From: Candidatus Thorarchaeota archaeon SMTZ1-45
Lineage (GTDB): Archaea; Asgardarchaeota; Thorarchaeia; Thorarchaeales; Thorarchaeaceae
Reading direction: 5' to 3'
Assembly (NCBI GenBank): GCA_001563335.1
Contig: LRSL01000117.1
Location: forward strand, 1-64,000
DNA length: 64,000 nucleotides
The notes below the pieces were generated by a model. That model was not told where the DNA came from. It did no database searches and was given only the letters and a program-made list of their open reading frames with translations. The first letter of the stretch is position 1. Each line of letters begins with the position of its first letter. Positions 27,488 to 36,093 of this stretch are shown piece by piece. The translations under genes were made by a program, and so were the position numbers.

Positions 27488-27841
27488 CTATCTTGCGAAT
27501 TCCCATTGTCGACTTCTTGAAATGGCATCACGTTTTCGCTCTACCTTTTCGACATAATAGTCAGATTCACGAGATTTGTCAAATAGCGATTTCTTTTCAA
27601 GAGACTCCTCATACTTTGAGTGCATCCAATCAAGCAGATACACCTCTGATGGTAGAATTAAAATCACTAACCCGGGGATCCATAATAGCGGTAACAGTAG
27701 TGTCACTGCAAGAAGCATACCTCCAATTATCCACAAATGTTTTGATAGAGTCAACCCTTGACCTAGTTGCGAATAAGAGATTTGCTTGATTCTTGCTGAC
27801 AGTTCAAGAATAAGCCTCTTGTTATGCTTTTTTTCTTGCAT
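27488..27841 (-). CDS. Small membrane protein, function unknown
   Basis: A 117-residue protein with a basic N-terminus, one long or two closely spaced membrane helices (LWIIGGMLLAVTLLLPLLWIPGLVILIL written here in parts: LWIIGGMLLAVTLL and LWIPGLVILIL), and a charged C-terminal tail rich in Lys, Arg and Glu. Starts at ATG 27841. A dyad (ATTACA-N7-TGTAAT) lies about 70 bases upstream. Not recognised. Confidence 0.6.
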   Translation of the reverse strand: MQEKKHNKRLILELSARIKQISYSQLGQGLTLSKHLWIIGGMLLAVTLLLPLLWIPGLVILILPSEVYLLDWMHSKYEESLEKKSLFDKSRESDYYVEKVERKRDAISRSRQWEFAR

Positions 27842-27912
27842 CTGATTTCACAGCCTCTCTCTCTGGTACTATTGCGGTTTTCGTCGCAATCATTTTTTTT
27901 GAGATATATACT

Positions 27913-27931
27913 ATTACACAAATAATGTAAT
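27913..27931. promoter_or_regulatory. Dyad ATTACA-N7-TGTAAT
   Basis: A 6-bp inverted repeat with a 7-nt spacer, about 70 bases upstream of the small membrane protein start and about 120 upstream of the divergent MFS gene. It shares its half-site with the palindromes before the nuclease-like gene, though the spacing differs. A possible operator in a divergent promoter region. Confidence 0.35.
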
Positions 27932-28052
27932 AAGTATTACTATTACATGATACATTCCTATGAGCGGCAACGAACTTCTTCTCTCTTATAAGAAAGCTAA
28001 AACTACGCACAGGCGAAATAAGAAAAGTACCTTTTCTTGAGATATTATAAGC

Positions 28053-29294
28053 ATGTCAATCTCTCCTACAAAATTACGGTATATTGAAAAAATTCATCTC
28101 ATTAGTCGTGATGCTCGATTCACAATTGCCTCCTGGGCATTGTGGGCTTTCGGATTTGGGATAAACGACGTTTTATTCAACTTATATCTCCTTGAGGCTG
28201 GTTTTGGCGAGGACTTCCTAGGATTCTTCCTCTCAATCGCTATGTTTCTGGCTGGCAGCCTCGCAATTCTTGCAGGAATGGTTGCAGATCGATACTCCCG
28301 TAAAAGGATCCTTCTTATGGGTAGCGTAATTATGCTGTTTGCGATACTAATTCAGTACTCTTCTTTGAATCCAATTCACCTCTTAACTTCTCAACTTCTC
28401 TATGGTATCGGCTTTGGATTTAGTGGTGTTTGTTGGCAGCCCTATACAGTAAGTGTCACAACTCGGGAAGAACGGGTACATGTATTCAGTGTTCGTTTTG
28501 CTCTGTACTTAGTAGCAAGTCTTTTGGGGTCTCTTACTGGTGGTGTCTTGCCAACAGTATGGACTAATCTTGGTTTTGCAGTAAATCTTCTCACAGCATA
28601 CAGATTATCACTATGGACTGCTCTGATTCCTCTTACATTTGGAGTACTAATAATCATCCCCATGTCAACAGACCGAGTCCAAAACAATCATCGGTTTGGT
28701 TTCGGAAACATCCATAATCGTGCATTCATAGGTAAGTACGCCTTAGCATGGTCAGTTTCCGGATTAGGCGCTGGCTTGTTTGTGCAGTTCTTCAATGTCT
28801 ACTTCAATCTCGCATTCAATGTTGATGAAATGACAATTGGATTCATCTTTGCAATCAATACACTTGTAATGGCCGCTGGGAATTTTGCATCACCAGCAAT
28901 TGTGGATCGCATAGGCAAACTTGGTACCATCATATGGTTCCAGACACTATCAATTCCTTTTCTTGTAACTCTCTCTTGGTCACCTGTCCTGTCCATAGCA
29001 GTCATCGGGTATGTAGGTCGTGCTTTATTCATGAACATCGCATGGCCAGTAATGGATGTCTTCTATATGGAGGGACTAGAAAAGGAGGAACGGTCAACTG
29101 CAATGGGCGTGATCAATATGGGTGACTCTCTAAGCCGAGCAGTAGGTCTTAATATTGGTGGTTGGCTACTTGCCTCCGGATTTCTTAGATTACCTTTCGC
29201 TTTTGCAGCTATATTATATTCTGGCAGCATTGTGCTGTTCTATTGGTTCTTTGGAAGAGCTGATAAAGAACCTATGATAGAAAGTCAGGTTTGA
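28053..29294 (+). CDS. Major facilitator superfamily transporter
   Basis: A 413-residue carrier with about twelve helices in two halves. The loop between helices 2 and 3 carries the MFS-type motif GMVADRYSRKRILL, and the second half has an equivalent VDRIGKLG. The substrate is unknown. It starts at ATG 28053, divergent from the small membrane protein. A GC-rich hairpin follows its stop. Confidence 0.87.
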   Translation: MSISPTKLRYIEKIHLISRDARFTIASWALWAFGFGINDVLFNLYLLEAGFGEDFLGFFLSIAMFLAGSLAILAGMVADRYSRKRILLMGSVIMLFAILIQYSSLNPIHLLTSQLLYGIGFGFSGVCWQPYTVSVTTREERVHVFSVRFALYLVASLLGSLTGGVLPTVWTNLGFAVNLLTAYRLSLWTALIPLTFGVLIIIPMSTDRVQNNHRFGFGNIHNRAFIGKYALAWSVSGLGAGLFVQFFNVYFNLAFNVDEMTIGFIFAINTLVMAAGNFASPAIVDRIGKLGTIIWFQTLSIPFLVTLSWSPVLSIAVIGYVGRALFMNIAWPVMDVFYMEGLEKEERSTAMGVINMGDSLSRAVGLNIGGWLLASGFLRLPFAFAAILYSGSIVLFYWFFGRADKEPMIESQV

Positions 29295-29306
29295 CAACTC
29301 TTAGTA

Positions 29307-29335
29307 GGAGGGGTAGACCTTCCATCAACCCCTCC
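29307..29335 (+). terminator. Hairpin terminator after the MFS gene
   Basis: GGAGGGGT and ACCCCTCC form an 8-bp stem with a 13-nt loop, starting 12 bases after the MFS stop codon. The T-tract is weak. Probably a transcription end for the MFS gene. Confidence 0.5.
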
Positions 29336-29374
29336 GTGATTTACTCTAGAGAATAGTGCTTACTGTTGTCTGAA

Positions 29375-29851
29375 TTAGCTTATCTGGAGGTAACATACGA
29401 TGAACATTCCACCTGCATCGAAGCCAAGAGTGCCAATTGTGTGTATTTGTCGTCCATCAAGGTTTGACCAATCATCGGAAGTGTCTGTGATATGTCCGTT
29501 TATCACGGATTGGCCTATATCATAGACGAATATTCTTTTGTGGGTCCCTCGAATATCTACTATGCCTTCATATAAGTCAAAGTCTATCCACCATTCTCCT
29601 CAGAATCTATTTACTCCTCCTAGATCTATCGCGTCGTGGTTATCCCAATAGATTGTACCTACCTCATCATCATGGGTCGTTATGACTCCAGTCCACTCAA
29701 CTGGATTTACTTGACTCCGAGTTCAGTAAATCTTACTCTGCCATCTGTATACTGAGAATCCTTTCTTTGCATCCACAGGCACCGCAGAAACCAGAGCCAC
29801 TAGGAAGATTATACTGATTACAGCAACACCTATTCTCTTTGACATACTCAT
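29375..29851 (-). pseudogene. Secreted-protein gene interrupted by two in-frame TGA codons
   Basis: A continuous frame runs from ATG 29851 to TAA 29377-29375 (158 codons) with only two interruptions, both TGA (29725-29723 and 29602-29600), and no frameshift. A Shine-Dalgarno (GAGGTG at 29866-29861) precedes the ATG by about 9 nt. The product begins with a signal peptide (RIGVAVISIIFLVALVSAVP) and continues as a Trp- and Asp-rich domain (IYWDNHDAIDLGG, GEWWIDFDLYEG, IHTIGTLGFDAGGMF). Both TGA sites sit where Trp would be plausible (IY*TR and RF*GEWW). Likely a recent pseudogene; recoding is the less likely alternative. No homologue recognised. Confidence 0.65.
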
Positions 29852-30166
29852 TACATTTCTCACCTCCCTACACGTGAGTGCCCTATAGTGTAACATAGCT
29901 AACTAATAAGACTCTCATTTAATTGAATAAGCTCGCACATTACAAAAATCGTGATAAACCACAGAATTGATGAGGTGTGGCCAGGACGCGGCAGAGCTCA
30001 ATGTGGTAGGAGGGGGGGAGTTATGTAAATGAGGGCATGTTACGAAAACTAGGCCCTACCGATTCTCTGACCACATATTTTCTTAGGAGCTCTGGCCTAT
30101 TAAGCTTGTTCTTCTGAGAAGAAAAGTACACCGTTATGCATGTTCACGCCAATCGCTATTCTCTGA
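29852..30166. other. Intergenic stretch, no gene seen
   Basis: About 315 bases between the interrupted secreted-protein gene and the histidine kinase stop. It is AT-rich near the first gene, with a G-run (AGGAGGGGGGGAG) near 30010. I find no convincing reading frame, tRNA or hairpin here. Confidence 0.5.
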
Positions 30167-33142
30167 CTATGAAATAGGAATTTCAACTTCGAATGTTGTT
30201 TCTCTCTCTTGCAGCAGTCTAATCTTCCAGCCATGTGCTTCAACGAGACGCTTGACAATAGCTAAACCAAATCCTTGACCAATCTTGCTGGTAGTAAAAC
30301 CACGCAAGAAGATCTTAGCACGCTGAGGCTCTGGGATTTTTTCTCCATCATTCCTTACCTTGATTTTAAATAAACCATCAGTCTTTGAAGCATTAACTTC
30401 TATCCTGTTTGGTTTCCCATGTCGGATTGCATTGTCGAAGAGGTTACGAAAGATTTGAGCAACTTTCCTTCTGTCTGCACTCACAACTGGCAGCTTATCT
30501 TGCGTATAGTCTACGCTATTTGGGATGATTGATTTTGCTACTTCCTCTACCAGAGAAGATAGATCAACATTCATGGTTTCCTCGATTATCAGACCAGCAT
30601 CTGCGAGAGCCACTGAATGGTCTAACATTTCACCTGTTTCCTTCAACAAGATCCGTAATCTTGTGAGATAGTCGAAATCCTGTTCTTCTTGAACGAGCTC
30701 AATGAATCCGTACATATTATGAAAGATGTTTTTTAGGTCATGACTCATAGAGTGCGCGAAATCGCTAAGTTCTTCCTTCTGCTTCTTGAGCATCTCAAGA
30801 GCATTTTTCTGCTCAGTGATATCTGCCATTACACCTTCAATGTAGCCTTTTTCTGACCAGAGGCTGAGAGAAAAACGCATCCAACGCAGCTCACCATTTT
30901 TCGTTGACACAGGTAGTTCAGTGACAAACCGCTGTTGCACTCGAAGTTTCTCCTTCAGAAATTCCCACTCATTTGGCTGTTTGAGAATGTCAATAACAAA
31001 ACTTGAGCTGTCGATCATTAAGCCTTCCTTTTCAAATCCCAATATACTTGCAAACTGGTCATTGCATTCAAGTATCAATCCATCAGAAATTCTAGCTCTA
31101 AATAATCCTACCAAAGCATTGTTGTACAATTCTTTGTAGCTTTCTCTACTCTCTATTAATGCCTGTTCAGCGAGAGTTCTATCAGTCACATTTTGTACAT
31201 GAATTATGAAACCTTGAAGGTCTTCTTCTTTCCCATATTTTATGGGTGAATATACGCATTCAATATGAATTATCCCACTCTTGGTAGTATTGTAAAGGTC
31301 ATTATCTTTAACTATCGAGAAATCAAACTTATACTGAGCAAACGCTAACTCTCCTCTGCGAAGACTCTCTTTTGCATATTCAGGAGTGTTAGGATCTGCA
31401 AACAAATCGAAGCCAACGAATTCCTCCAATGACTCTACTCCGAATAGGTCAAGTGCAGCCTTGTTTGCTCTAACGAGTATTCCATCCGAATCAAATAGTT
31501 CGATGCATATAGGCGACTCCTCAAAAATGGTACGGAACATCTCTTCATTTGCACGTAAAGCAGATTCAGTCAGTTTACGCTCAGTTATGTCTGTAGCATG
31601 CATGACATATCCTCTAGACATGCCATTTTCATCCAGAAGTGATGACAAAGTGACATCCATATATACGACATCGTTACGAGATGTCTGAAGGATGCCCTTG
31701 GCTTTAACATACTCAAAATCCCATTTATACATAAATCGATAGACATTGCCATTGCGAATATTTTCCAAGACATCGTCAGGCAAATTCGACTCTTCAAATA
31801 GATTAAGCCTAAAAGCATCTTCCTTGCTCTCTAAGCCAAGTAAATCAAGACCTGCTTTGTTAATGTCTAATAGAAATCCCTCCGAGTCGAAAATGCCCAC
31901 TGCTCCAGGTGCGTGATCAAATACTCCTTGCCACCACTTCTCTCGGATTTTCTCAGTTTCAGTCACAACATCCATTTTGATTTCACTGGCAGAACAGAGA
32001 ATCGCAGTGACTTTTCCATCTTCATCGGTCATGACTCTATCTTGACAGATAATCTTCTTTTCTACACCTTCTGGTGTAATGATCACCATCTCACAGGATC
32101 CACCTGGTCCACCGCCAATAAGAGATGAGAGATACTGTGCAGCGGTTTCTCGACTATCTTCAGGGATAAACGATTCAATCCAGTTTCTACCTACAATATC
32201 TTTCTCTTCGCAGTTGAGAAGTTCACCTCCCTTTTGGTTTATCATTGTTATATTGAACTTAGGATCTAGAGCCAGAATCATTGTGCCAGCAAGGTCGAGA
32301 TACCTTTGCGCTTTATCTCGTTCTTCTCTAAGTAGTATTTCTTGCTGAACTCTCGTGGTTATATCTTGGACTGTCCCCATCATGCGAACCGCATTTCCAT
32401 CCTCATTAAACGTAACTTCAGCTTCTTCGTGAACGAAACGTATCACTCCATCAGGAAGTACAATCCTATGGTCTATGCTATACTTCTGATTGTCATGAAT
32501 AGCTTTGTTAACTGATTCACGGACAAAATCTCTATCATCAGAATGAACTGAGTCGAGAAATGCATCATAGGTTGCTTCAAACTCTTGTGGGGCTAATCCG
32601 AATATCCGATAAATCTCATCTGACCATGCGATGTTATCCTCGATAATATCCCAATCCCAATGGCCTAAATGAGCAATACTTTGAGCTTCAGCAAGCTTAG
32701 CTTCACTCTCACGAAGTCTCCGCTCAGACTCAACGAGTGCTCTCTCGGTTCTACGCTTTTTTACAGATGTATGGATGTAATATGATAGCTCAGCATACAA
32801 CCCTTCGATCTCAGATGAACTTTTTCGAATATAATAGTCCGCCCCAAGATTGAGTGCTTGAATTGCGATTTCCTCTCGACTTTTCCCAGTGAAGATGATG
32901 ATGGGGATATCAAACTCGTTTACTCTGACTTGTTCAAGAATATCAAGACCTGTAGGTTGGTCTTCACCAAGATCGATATCGCATACAGCAGCATCGAATT
33001 TACCTTCTAAAAGAAGATTCATCGCTTCCTCAGGTTTTTCCACAGGCACAATCTCATATTCTGAACTTTGCCGCTTCAAGAACTGCTCACTAAGTTCGAG
33101 ATGCACTGGGTCGTCGTCTACCATAAGAACTCGGATGACCAT
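30167..33142 (-). CDS. Histidine kinase with N-terminal receiver and several PAS domains
   Basis: About 991 residues, soluble. An N-terminal receiver domain has the acidic patch MVDDDP and phosphoacceptor Asp in AAVCDIDLGE. Five or so PAS/PAC modules follow, the first with AHLGHWDWDIIEDNIAWSDE. A HisKA-like helix holds the phospho-His in SMSHDLKNIFHNMYGF, then a HATPase domain has the N-box FDNAIRHG and G-boxes (GEKIPEP, GQGFGLAIVK). Such kinases with receiver first are common in archaea and often act without a DNA-binding partner. No response regulator is adjacent. Start taken at ATG 33142 (MVIRVLMVDDD); a longer reading from 33160 is possible. Confidence 0.9.
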   Translation of the reverse strand: MVIRVLMVDDDPVHLELSEQFLKRQSSEYEIVPVEKPEEAMNLLLEGKFDAAVCDIDLGEDQPTGLDILEQVRVNEFDIPIIIFTGKSREEIAIQALNLGADYYIRKSSSEIEGLYAELSYYIHTSVKKRRTERALVESERRLRESEAKLAEAQSIAHLGHWDWDIIEDNIAWSDEIYRIFGLAPQEFEATYDAFLDSVHSDDRDFVRESVNKAIHDNQKYSIDHRIVLPDGVIRFVHEEAEVTFNEDGNAVRMMGTVQDITTRVQQEILLREERDKAQRYLDLAGTMILALDPKFNITMINQKGGELLNCEEKDIVGRNWIESFIPEDSRETAAQYLSSLIGGGPGGSCEMVIITPEGVEKKIICQDRVMTDEDGKVTAILCSASEIKMDVVTETEKIREKWWQGVFDHAPGAVGIFDSEGFLLDINKAGLDLLGLESKEDAFRLNLFEESNLPDDVLENIRNGNVYRFMYKWDFEYVKAKGILQTSRNDVVYMDVTLSSLLDENGMSRGYVMHATDITERKLTESALRANEEMFRTIFEESPICIELFDSDGILVRANKAALDLFGVESLEEFVGFDLFADPNTPEYAKESLRRGELAFAQYKFDFSIVKDNDLYNTTKSGIIHIECVYSPIKYGKEEDLQGFIIHVQNVTDRTLAEQALIESRESYKELYNNALVGLFRARISDGLILECNDQFASILGFEKEGLMIDSSSFVIDILKQPNEWEFLKEKLRVQQRFVTELPVSTKNGELRWMRFSLSLWSEKGYIEGVMADITEQKNALEMLKKQKEELSDFAHSMSHDLKNIFHNMYGFIELVQEEQDFDYLTRLRILLKETGEMLDHSVALADAGLIIEETMNVDLSSLVEEVAKSIIPNSVDYTQDKLPVVSADRRKVAQIFRNLFDNAIRHGKPNRIEVNASKTDGLFKIKVRNDGEKIPEPQRAKIFLRGFTTSKIGQGFGLAIVKRLVEAHGWKIRLLQERETTFEVEIPIS

Positions 33143-33280
33143 CTTAATACACAGCCCCATTTTGAAATAATCAACTACCTTCTTATTATCTTTGACAAAA
33201 TAGAGAATTAGGGGGAAACATCTGCAAACCTTATATCGGTCTAGATACTCTGTCGTGTATACTTAGGGAGGTAACTCTTA

Positions 33281-34669
33281 TTGGGAATCCCATTGTTTGA
33301 TGGTATCGGTGTCTTCTTCAGAAAACGGAGATACCTTGCTTATTTCATTGTGTTTGTAGCCACTACCTTTCTTGGTCTATTCATGTCATGGTTGATGAGT
33401 ACCTATGCAGGCACACCTGTTGAGGCGACTCTTGTCTACTTCTTTGCTTACATTGGCTCAGCGGGTACAATCTATTTCGCTTTTGGATCTTTAATCACTG
33501 GCATAGGTATTGATAGACTGTGGATTACTAGACGTGGTAGAGGTAGAACCACAGAACTGAAAGGAGTAAGTTGGATGGCTGTGTCTTTTGCCATCTCTGT
33601 ATTTCTTTCAATTCTAACAGGTCCAACGACCATGCTCTTCTTTGCTATTTTCTGTTGGGTTGGTTGGATAGCTTTTCAGGGTTATCTATCCACTCGAACA
33701 AGCTTGAGGCTTGCTACAATTGCAGAACCTAAGAAGGGAGGTGTCCTTTTAGGCACAGGGAGTTTCATTCTTCTTCTCATTGGGCTTGTCTTGATTGGTG
33801 CAGAAGCCTTACTCGCTTTATATCTAGTCCCGAATGATATCCTTGGTATTGGCACCCTTATCAATGGCATTTTTACTGACGCGACGAACAATATAATGCT
33901 GCAATACAACTTTCTGATCGTGGCTTATGCTATGATGGGACTTTTCGCGCTCGTCATGTTATTATCATTCATCAGGAATATTGGCAAGGGCGCCGCATTG
34001 AACATTGCCTTGCTAACCAATTTCATTGCAATATATGCAGGATACTTTCTGGTTAATGTGATGAGAAGGGGTGGCATATTTGGCATGACTCCTGTAGACA
34101 TTGCTATGTCTCTCTTCTTCCTAGCATATGCCTTAAGTGGAATAGGACGAACAGCCACAGAAGCAGCTGAGAAACCGGGTGGACGTTCAGGTGATTTCGG
34201 ACCTCTTGCTACATTCTTCCTTGCAAGTGGTTACTTCTTCGTGGATAGTATAATCGCAGTAGCTTCCAATCCTTCCACTCAGATATGGGACTGGTTCCAA
34301 GCAGGCATTCTAGCTGATCCACGCTTTCTCTTCCTCTTCAGAGATGTAGCTAAATTGATCGCCTTCCCACTAGCAGCAATCTTTACTGCAGTCTACTATC
34401 TACGTTATGAACGAACAGAACGGATAGTAAGTAGAGCACGCGAGGCTGGTGAAACATTTGCTCCAGATGAAGTTGATAAAGAGATTGCAGATAGAACTCC
34501 AGATCCCGGCGAAGCATGGCCAAGTGAGAGAGCTGAGGGAATCAAGGAAGGAAAACCTGGTCATGATCTGTCAGCGCCAGACACTCGTAGGTTGTCCGTT
34601 GATGACAGTCGGCGTCTTGGTAAACCTAAACGTCTTGGTGAAGAAGACGAGGATGATGAAGGCAACTAG
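33281..34669 (+). CDS. Polytopic membrane protein with charged C-terminal tail, TTG start
   Basis: A 462-residue protein with about ten membrane helices (for example AYFIVFVATTFLGLFMSWL, FILLLIGLVLIGAEALLALYL, LIAFPLAAIFTAVYYL) and a hydrophilic tail of about 80 residues, rich in Glu, Asp and Arg and ending EEDEDDEGN. The TTG at 33281 is supported by GGAGGT (33267-33272) 8 nt upstream. No transport or enzyme motif recognised. A hairpin terminator follows. Confidence 0.72.
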   Translation: MGIPLFDGIGVFFRKRRYLAYFIVFVATTFLGLFMSWLMSTYAGTPVEATLVYFFAYIGSAGTIYFAFGSLITGIGIDRLWITRRGRGRTTELKGVSWMAVSFAISVFLSILTGPTTMLFFAIFCWVGWIAFQGYLSTRTSLRLATIAEPKKGGVLLGTGSFILLLIGLVLIGAEALLALYLVPNDILGIGTLINGIFTDATNNIMLQYNFLIVAYAMMGLFALVMLLSFIRNIGKGAALNIALLTNFIAIYAGYFLVNVMRRGGIFGMTPVDIAMSLFFLAYALSGIGRTATEAAEKPGGRSGDFGPLATFFLASGYFFVDSIIAVASNPSTQIWDWFQAGILADPRFLFLFRDVAKLIAFPLAAIFTAVYYLRYERTERIVSRAREAGETFAPDEVDKEIADRTPDPGEAWPSERAEGIKEGKPGHDLSAPDTRRLSVDDSRRLGKPKRLGEEDEDDEGN

Positions 34670-34680
34670 TACATTGGGAT

Positions 34681-34699
34681 GAGGGTCTCTACGACCCTC
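34681..34699 (+). terminator. Hairpin terminator
   Basis: GAGGGTC-TCTAC-GACCCTC, a 7-bp stem with a 5-nt loop, 11 bases after the stop of the polytopic membrane protein gene. It is followed by pyrimidine-rich sequence and TTTATTTT, as in intrinsic-type terminators. Confidence 0.65.
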
Positions 34700-34753
34700 T
34701 CTTTCCATTGTTTATTTTAGTAAAAATCATGTAGGGTGATACGTGGACTCAGT

Positions 34754-34903
34754 CTAGAGGACCATTGTAACAAACATTAGAATTGTGAACAAGATAGAAA
34801 CTAATGCGCAATTCACGCAGAGTCCTTCTTCAATCTCTTTCTTATCGCGTTTGCTTAATTTCTGAGATTCGGCAACTTCCTCTTCCTTGTTTTCATTAGT
34901 CAT
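34754..34903 (-). CDS. 49-residue single-span membrane microprotein
   Basis: A small gene with a strong Shine-Dalgarno (AGGAGG at 34916-34911) 7 nt before the ATG at 34903. The product has a very acidic/basic first half (ENKEEEV, KLSKRDKKEIEEG), then two Cys (LCVNCA) and a C-terminal membrane helix (LVSILFTILMFVTMVL). It ends with TAG at 34756-34754. The CVNC pair could bind a metal or form a disulfide. Its neighbours are the convergent polytopic membrane protein and a GNAT gene ending upstream. Function unknown; translation is well supported. Confidence 0.65.
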   Translation of the reverse strand: MTNENKEEEVAESQKLSKRDKKEIEEGLCVNCALVSILFTILMFVTMVL

Positions 34904-34971
34904 ATGGTGGCCTCCTGAATGTTGATTGTTATTCTCAAGCAGTATTAAAGGTACTTGTTTTCTTCAGCCTT

Positions 34972-35469
34972 CTAAATTGGCAACTTCTTTTCAAGCTCAA
35001 TTTCATCAGTTATTTCTATTCCATCAAACCCAAGCAGAGGAATTTCCGGTTTCAATTTTCGAGATTTCTTGATTGCTCCTTGGTATACTGCCTTTATTTT
35101 GAATCCCACTGCTTGATAGAATTCCAATGCTGGAGTGTTGTCATTTGTTGTGATGACCCATACCCGAGAACATCCATTATCAGCTGCTATGTTTACAGCT
35201 TGATTCACCAAGTGTCTACCTATTCCCTCTCTTTGTATTAGAGCATTCAAGGTCACTATTTCGAGCATTTTCCTATCAATATTGTAGGTGAGTAAGCCTA
35301 TCCTCTGTTCATCTTTTTCAGCGATTAATCCTGGTAATGAATCTGCGTTATGTACAACCCCTCTAGTAACTACTCTGCATGAGTCCCAACTTTCTGTGAG
35401 AATTTCTCTGATCCACTCGATGTCAGATTCTTCTATTTCACGAATATAGTATTGTTTCGTTTCTTTCAG
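34972..35469 (-). CDS. GNAT acetyltransferase, probable CTG start
   Basis: About 165 residues from a CTG at 35469. The GNAT core is visible: strand YYIREIEESDIEWI, the acetyl-CoA loop QREGIGRHLV, and NDNTPALEFYQAVGFKIK. The CTG is placed 7 nt after GGAGGG (35482-35477), whereas the in-frame GTG at 35514 and the TTG at 35496 lack a ribosome site. This start leaves the conserved first strand intact. It is divergent from a second GNAT that appears to start with ATT. Substrate unknown. Confidence 0.82.
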   Translation of the reverse strand: MKETKQYYIREIEESDIEWIREILTESWDSCRVVTRGVVHNADSLPGLIAEKDEQRIGLLTYNIDRKMLEIVTLNALIQREGIGRHLVNQAVNIAADNGCSRVWVITTNDNTPALEFYQAVGFKIKAVYQGAIKKSRKLKPEIPLLGFDGIEITDEIELEKKLPI

Positions 35470-35590
35470 AGTTTGTCCCTCCCCTATGGAACTCAAGCTT
35501 GATGATAAAACCACTGTGTCTACGCCCCAAATGATTTATGTTAACACGTTCTATACCATAAATGCACCATTCTAATAGGAGGTATCTCCA

Positions 35591-36091
35591 ATTTACAACT
35601 ACGCAGAAGTTGTCATACGAAAAGCCGCACTGGGCGAAGTAGATGTAATCAAGGAGATTGTTAAAGAGGCATACCAACCTATAATGAAAAAATTGTCACG
35701 AACACCTGCAGCATTAGAAGAAGGATTGGGCAAAATTTCGCGCCATATACAAATGGGCAATCAGTACGTGGCTCTTGTTGGAGACACTGTTGTTGGAACG
35801 ATGAGGGTCAGCCTCCATGGCCAAGTTGGAGTAATTGCTAGAGTTGCTGTTCGTCAGAAGTATCGAGGACGAAGAATAGGTACAATGCTAGTTGATTATG
35901 CTGAAAATTTGTTGAGCCACATGAATGCAAAGCGGATAGAGATTGAAGTATACGGTGCTGTTGAAGATCAAATCTCATTCTACGAGCGTGCAGGGTATAT
36001 TGAAATCAAGCGAATTGAACGCCTTGGTGAAGAGATTGTAGTAATGCAAAAAGAATTGACTGAGGAACTTTTAGAAGACGAAGAGGAATAG
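35591..36091 (+). CDS. GNAT acetyltransferase, probable ATT start
   Basis: About 166 residues when begun at ATT 35591, which follows GGAGGT (35578-35583) by 7 nt. The first ATG in frame is at 35684, but starting there would delete the conserved first strand and helix of the GNAT fold (VVIRKAALGEVDVIKEIV). The acetyl-CoA loop is RQKYRGRRIGTMLV and the C-terminal motif is QISFYERAGYIEIK. The tail is acidic (ELLEDEEE). Convergent with larB, which ends 2 bases away. Substrate unknown. Confidence 0.8.
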   Translation: MYNYAEVVIRKAALGEVDVIKEIVKEAYQPIMKKLSRTPAALEEGLGKISRHIQMGNQYVALVGDTVVGTMRVSLHGQVGVIARVAVRQKYRGRRIGTMLVDYAENLLSHMNAKRIEIEVYGAVEDQISFYERAGYIEIKRIERLGEEIVVMQKELTEELLEDEEE

Positions 36092-36093
36092 AC

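Noticed and set aside
27822-28010. 62-residue minus-strand frame upstream of the small membrane protein
   Set aside because: Low-quality composition, no ribosome site, and it covers the divergent promoter region with its dyad.
29375-29851. Genome-wide use of TGA as Trp or selenocysteine
   Set aside because: Many genes in the window end in TGA at the expected family length (for example the MFS and NCX genes), and the other interrupted gene also holds TAA and TAG. No selenocysteine-type element was visible.
29940-30110. Possible structured RNA in the G-rich intergenic stretch
   Set aside because: I could not find consistent paired arms; inverted segments such as TAGGCC/GGCCTA are too far apart to be convincing.
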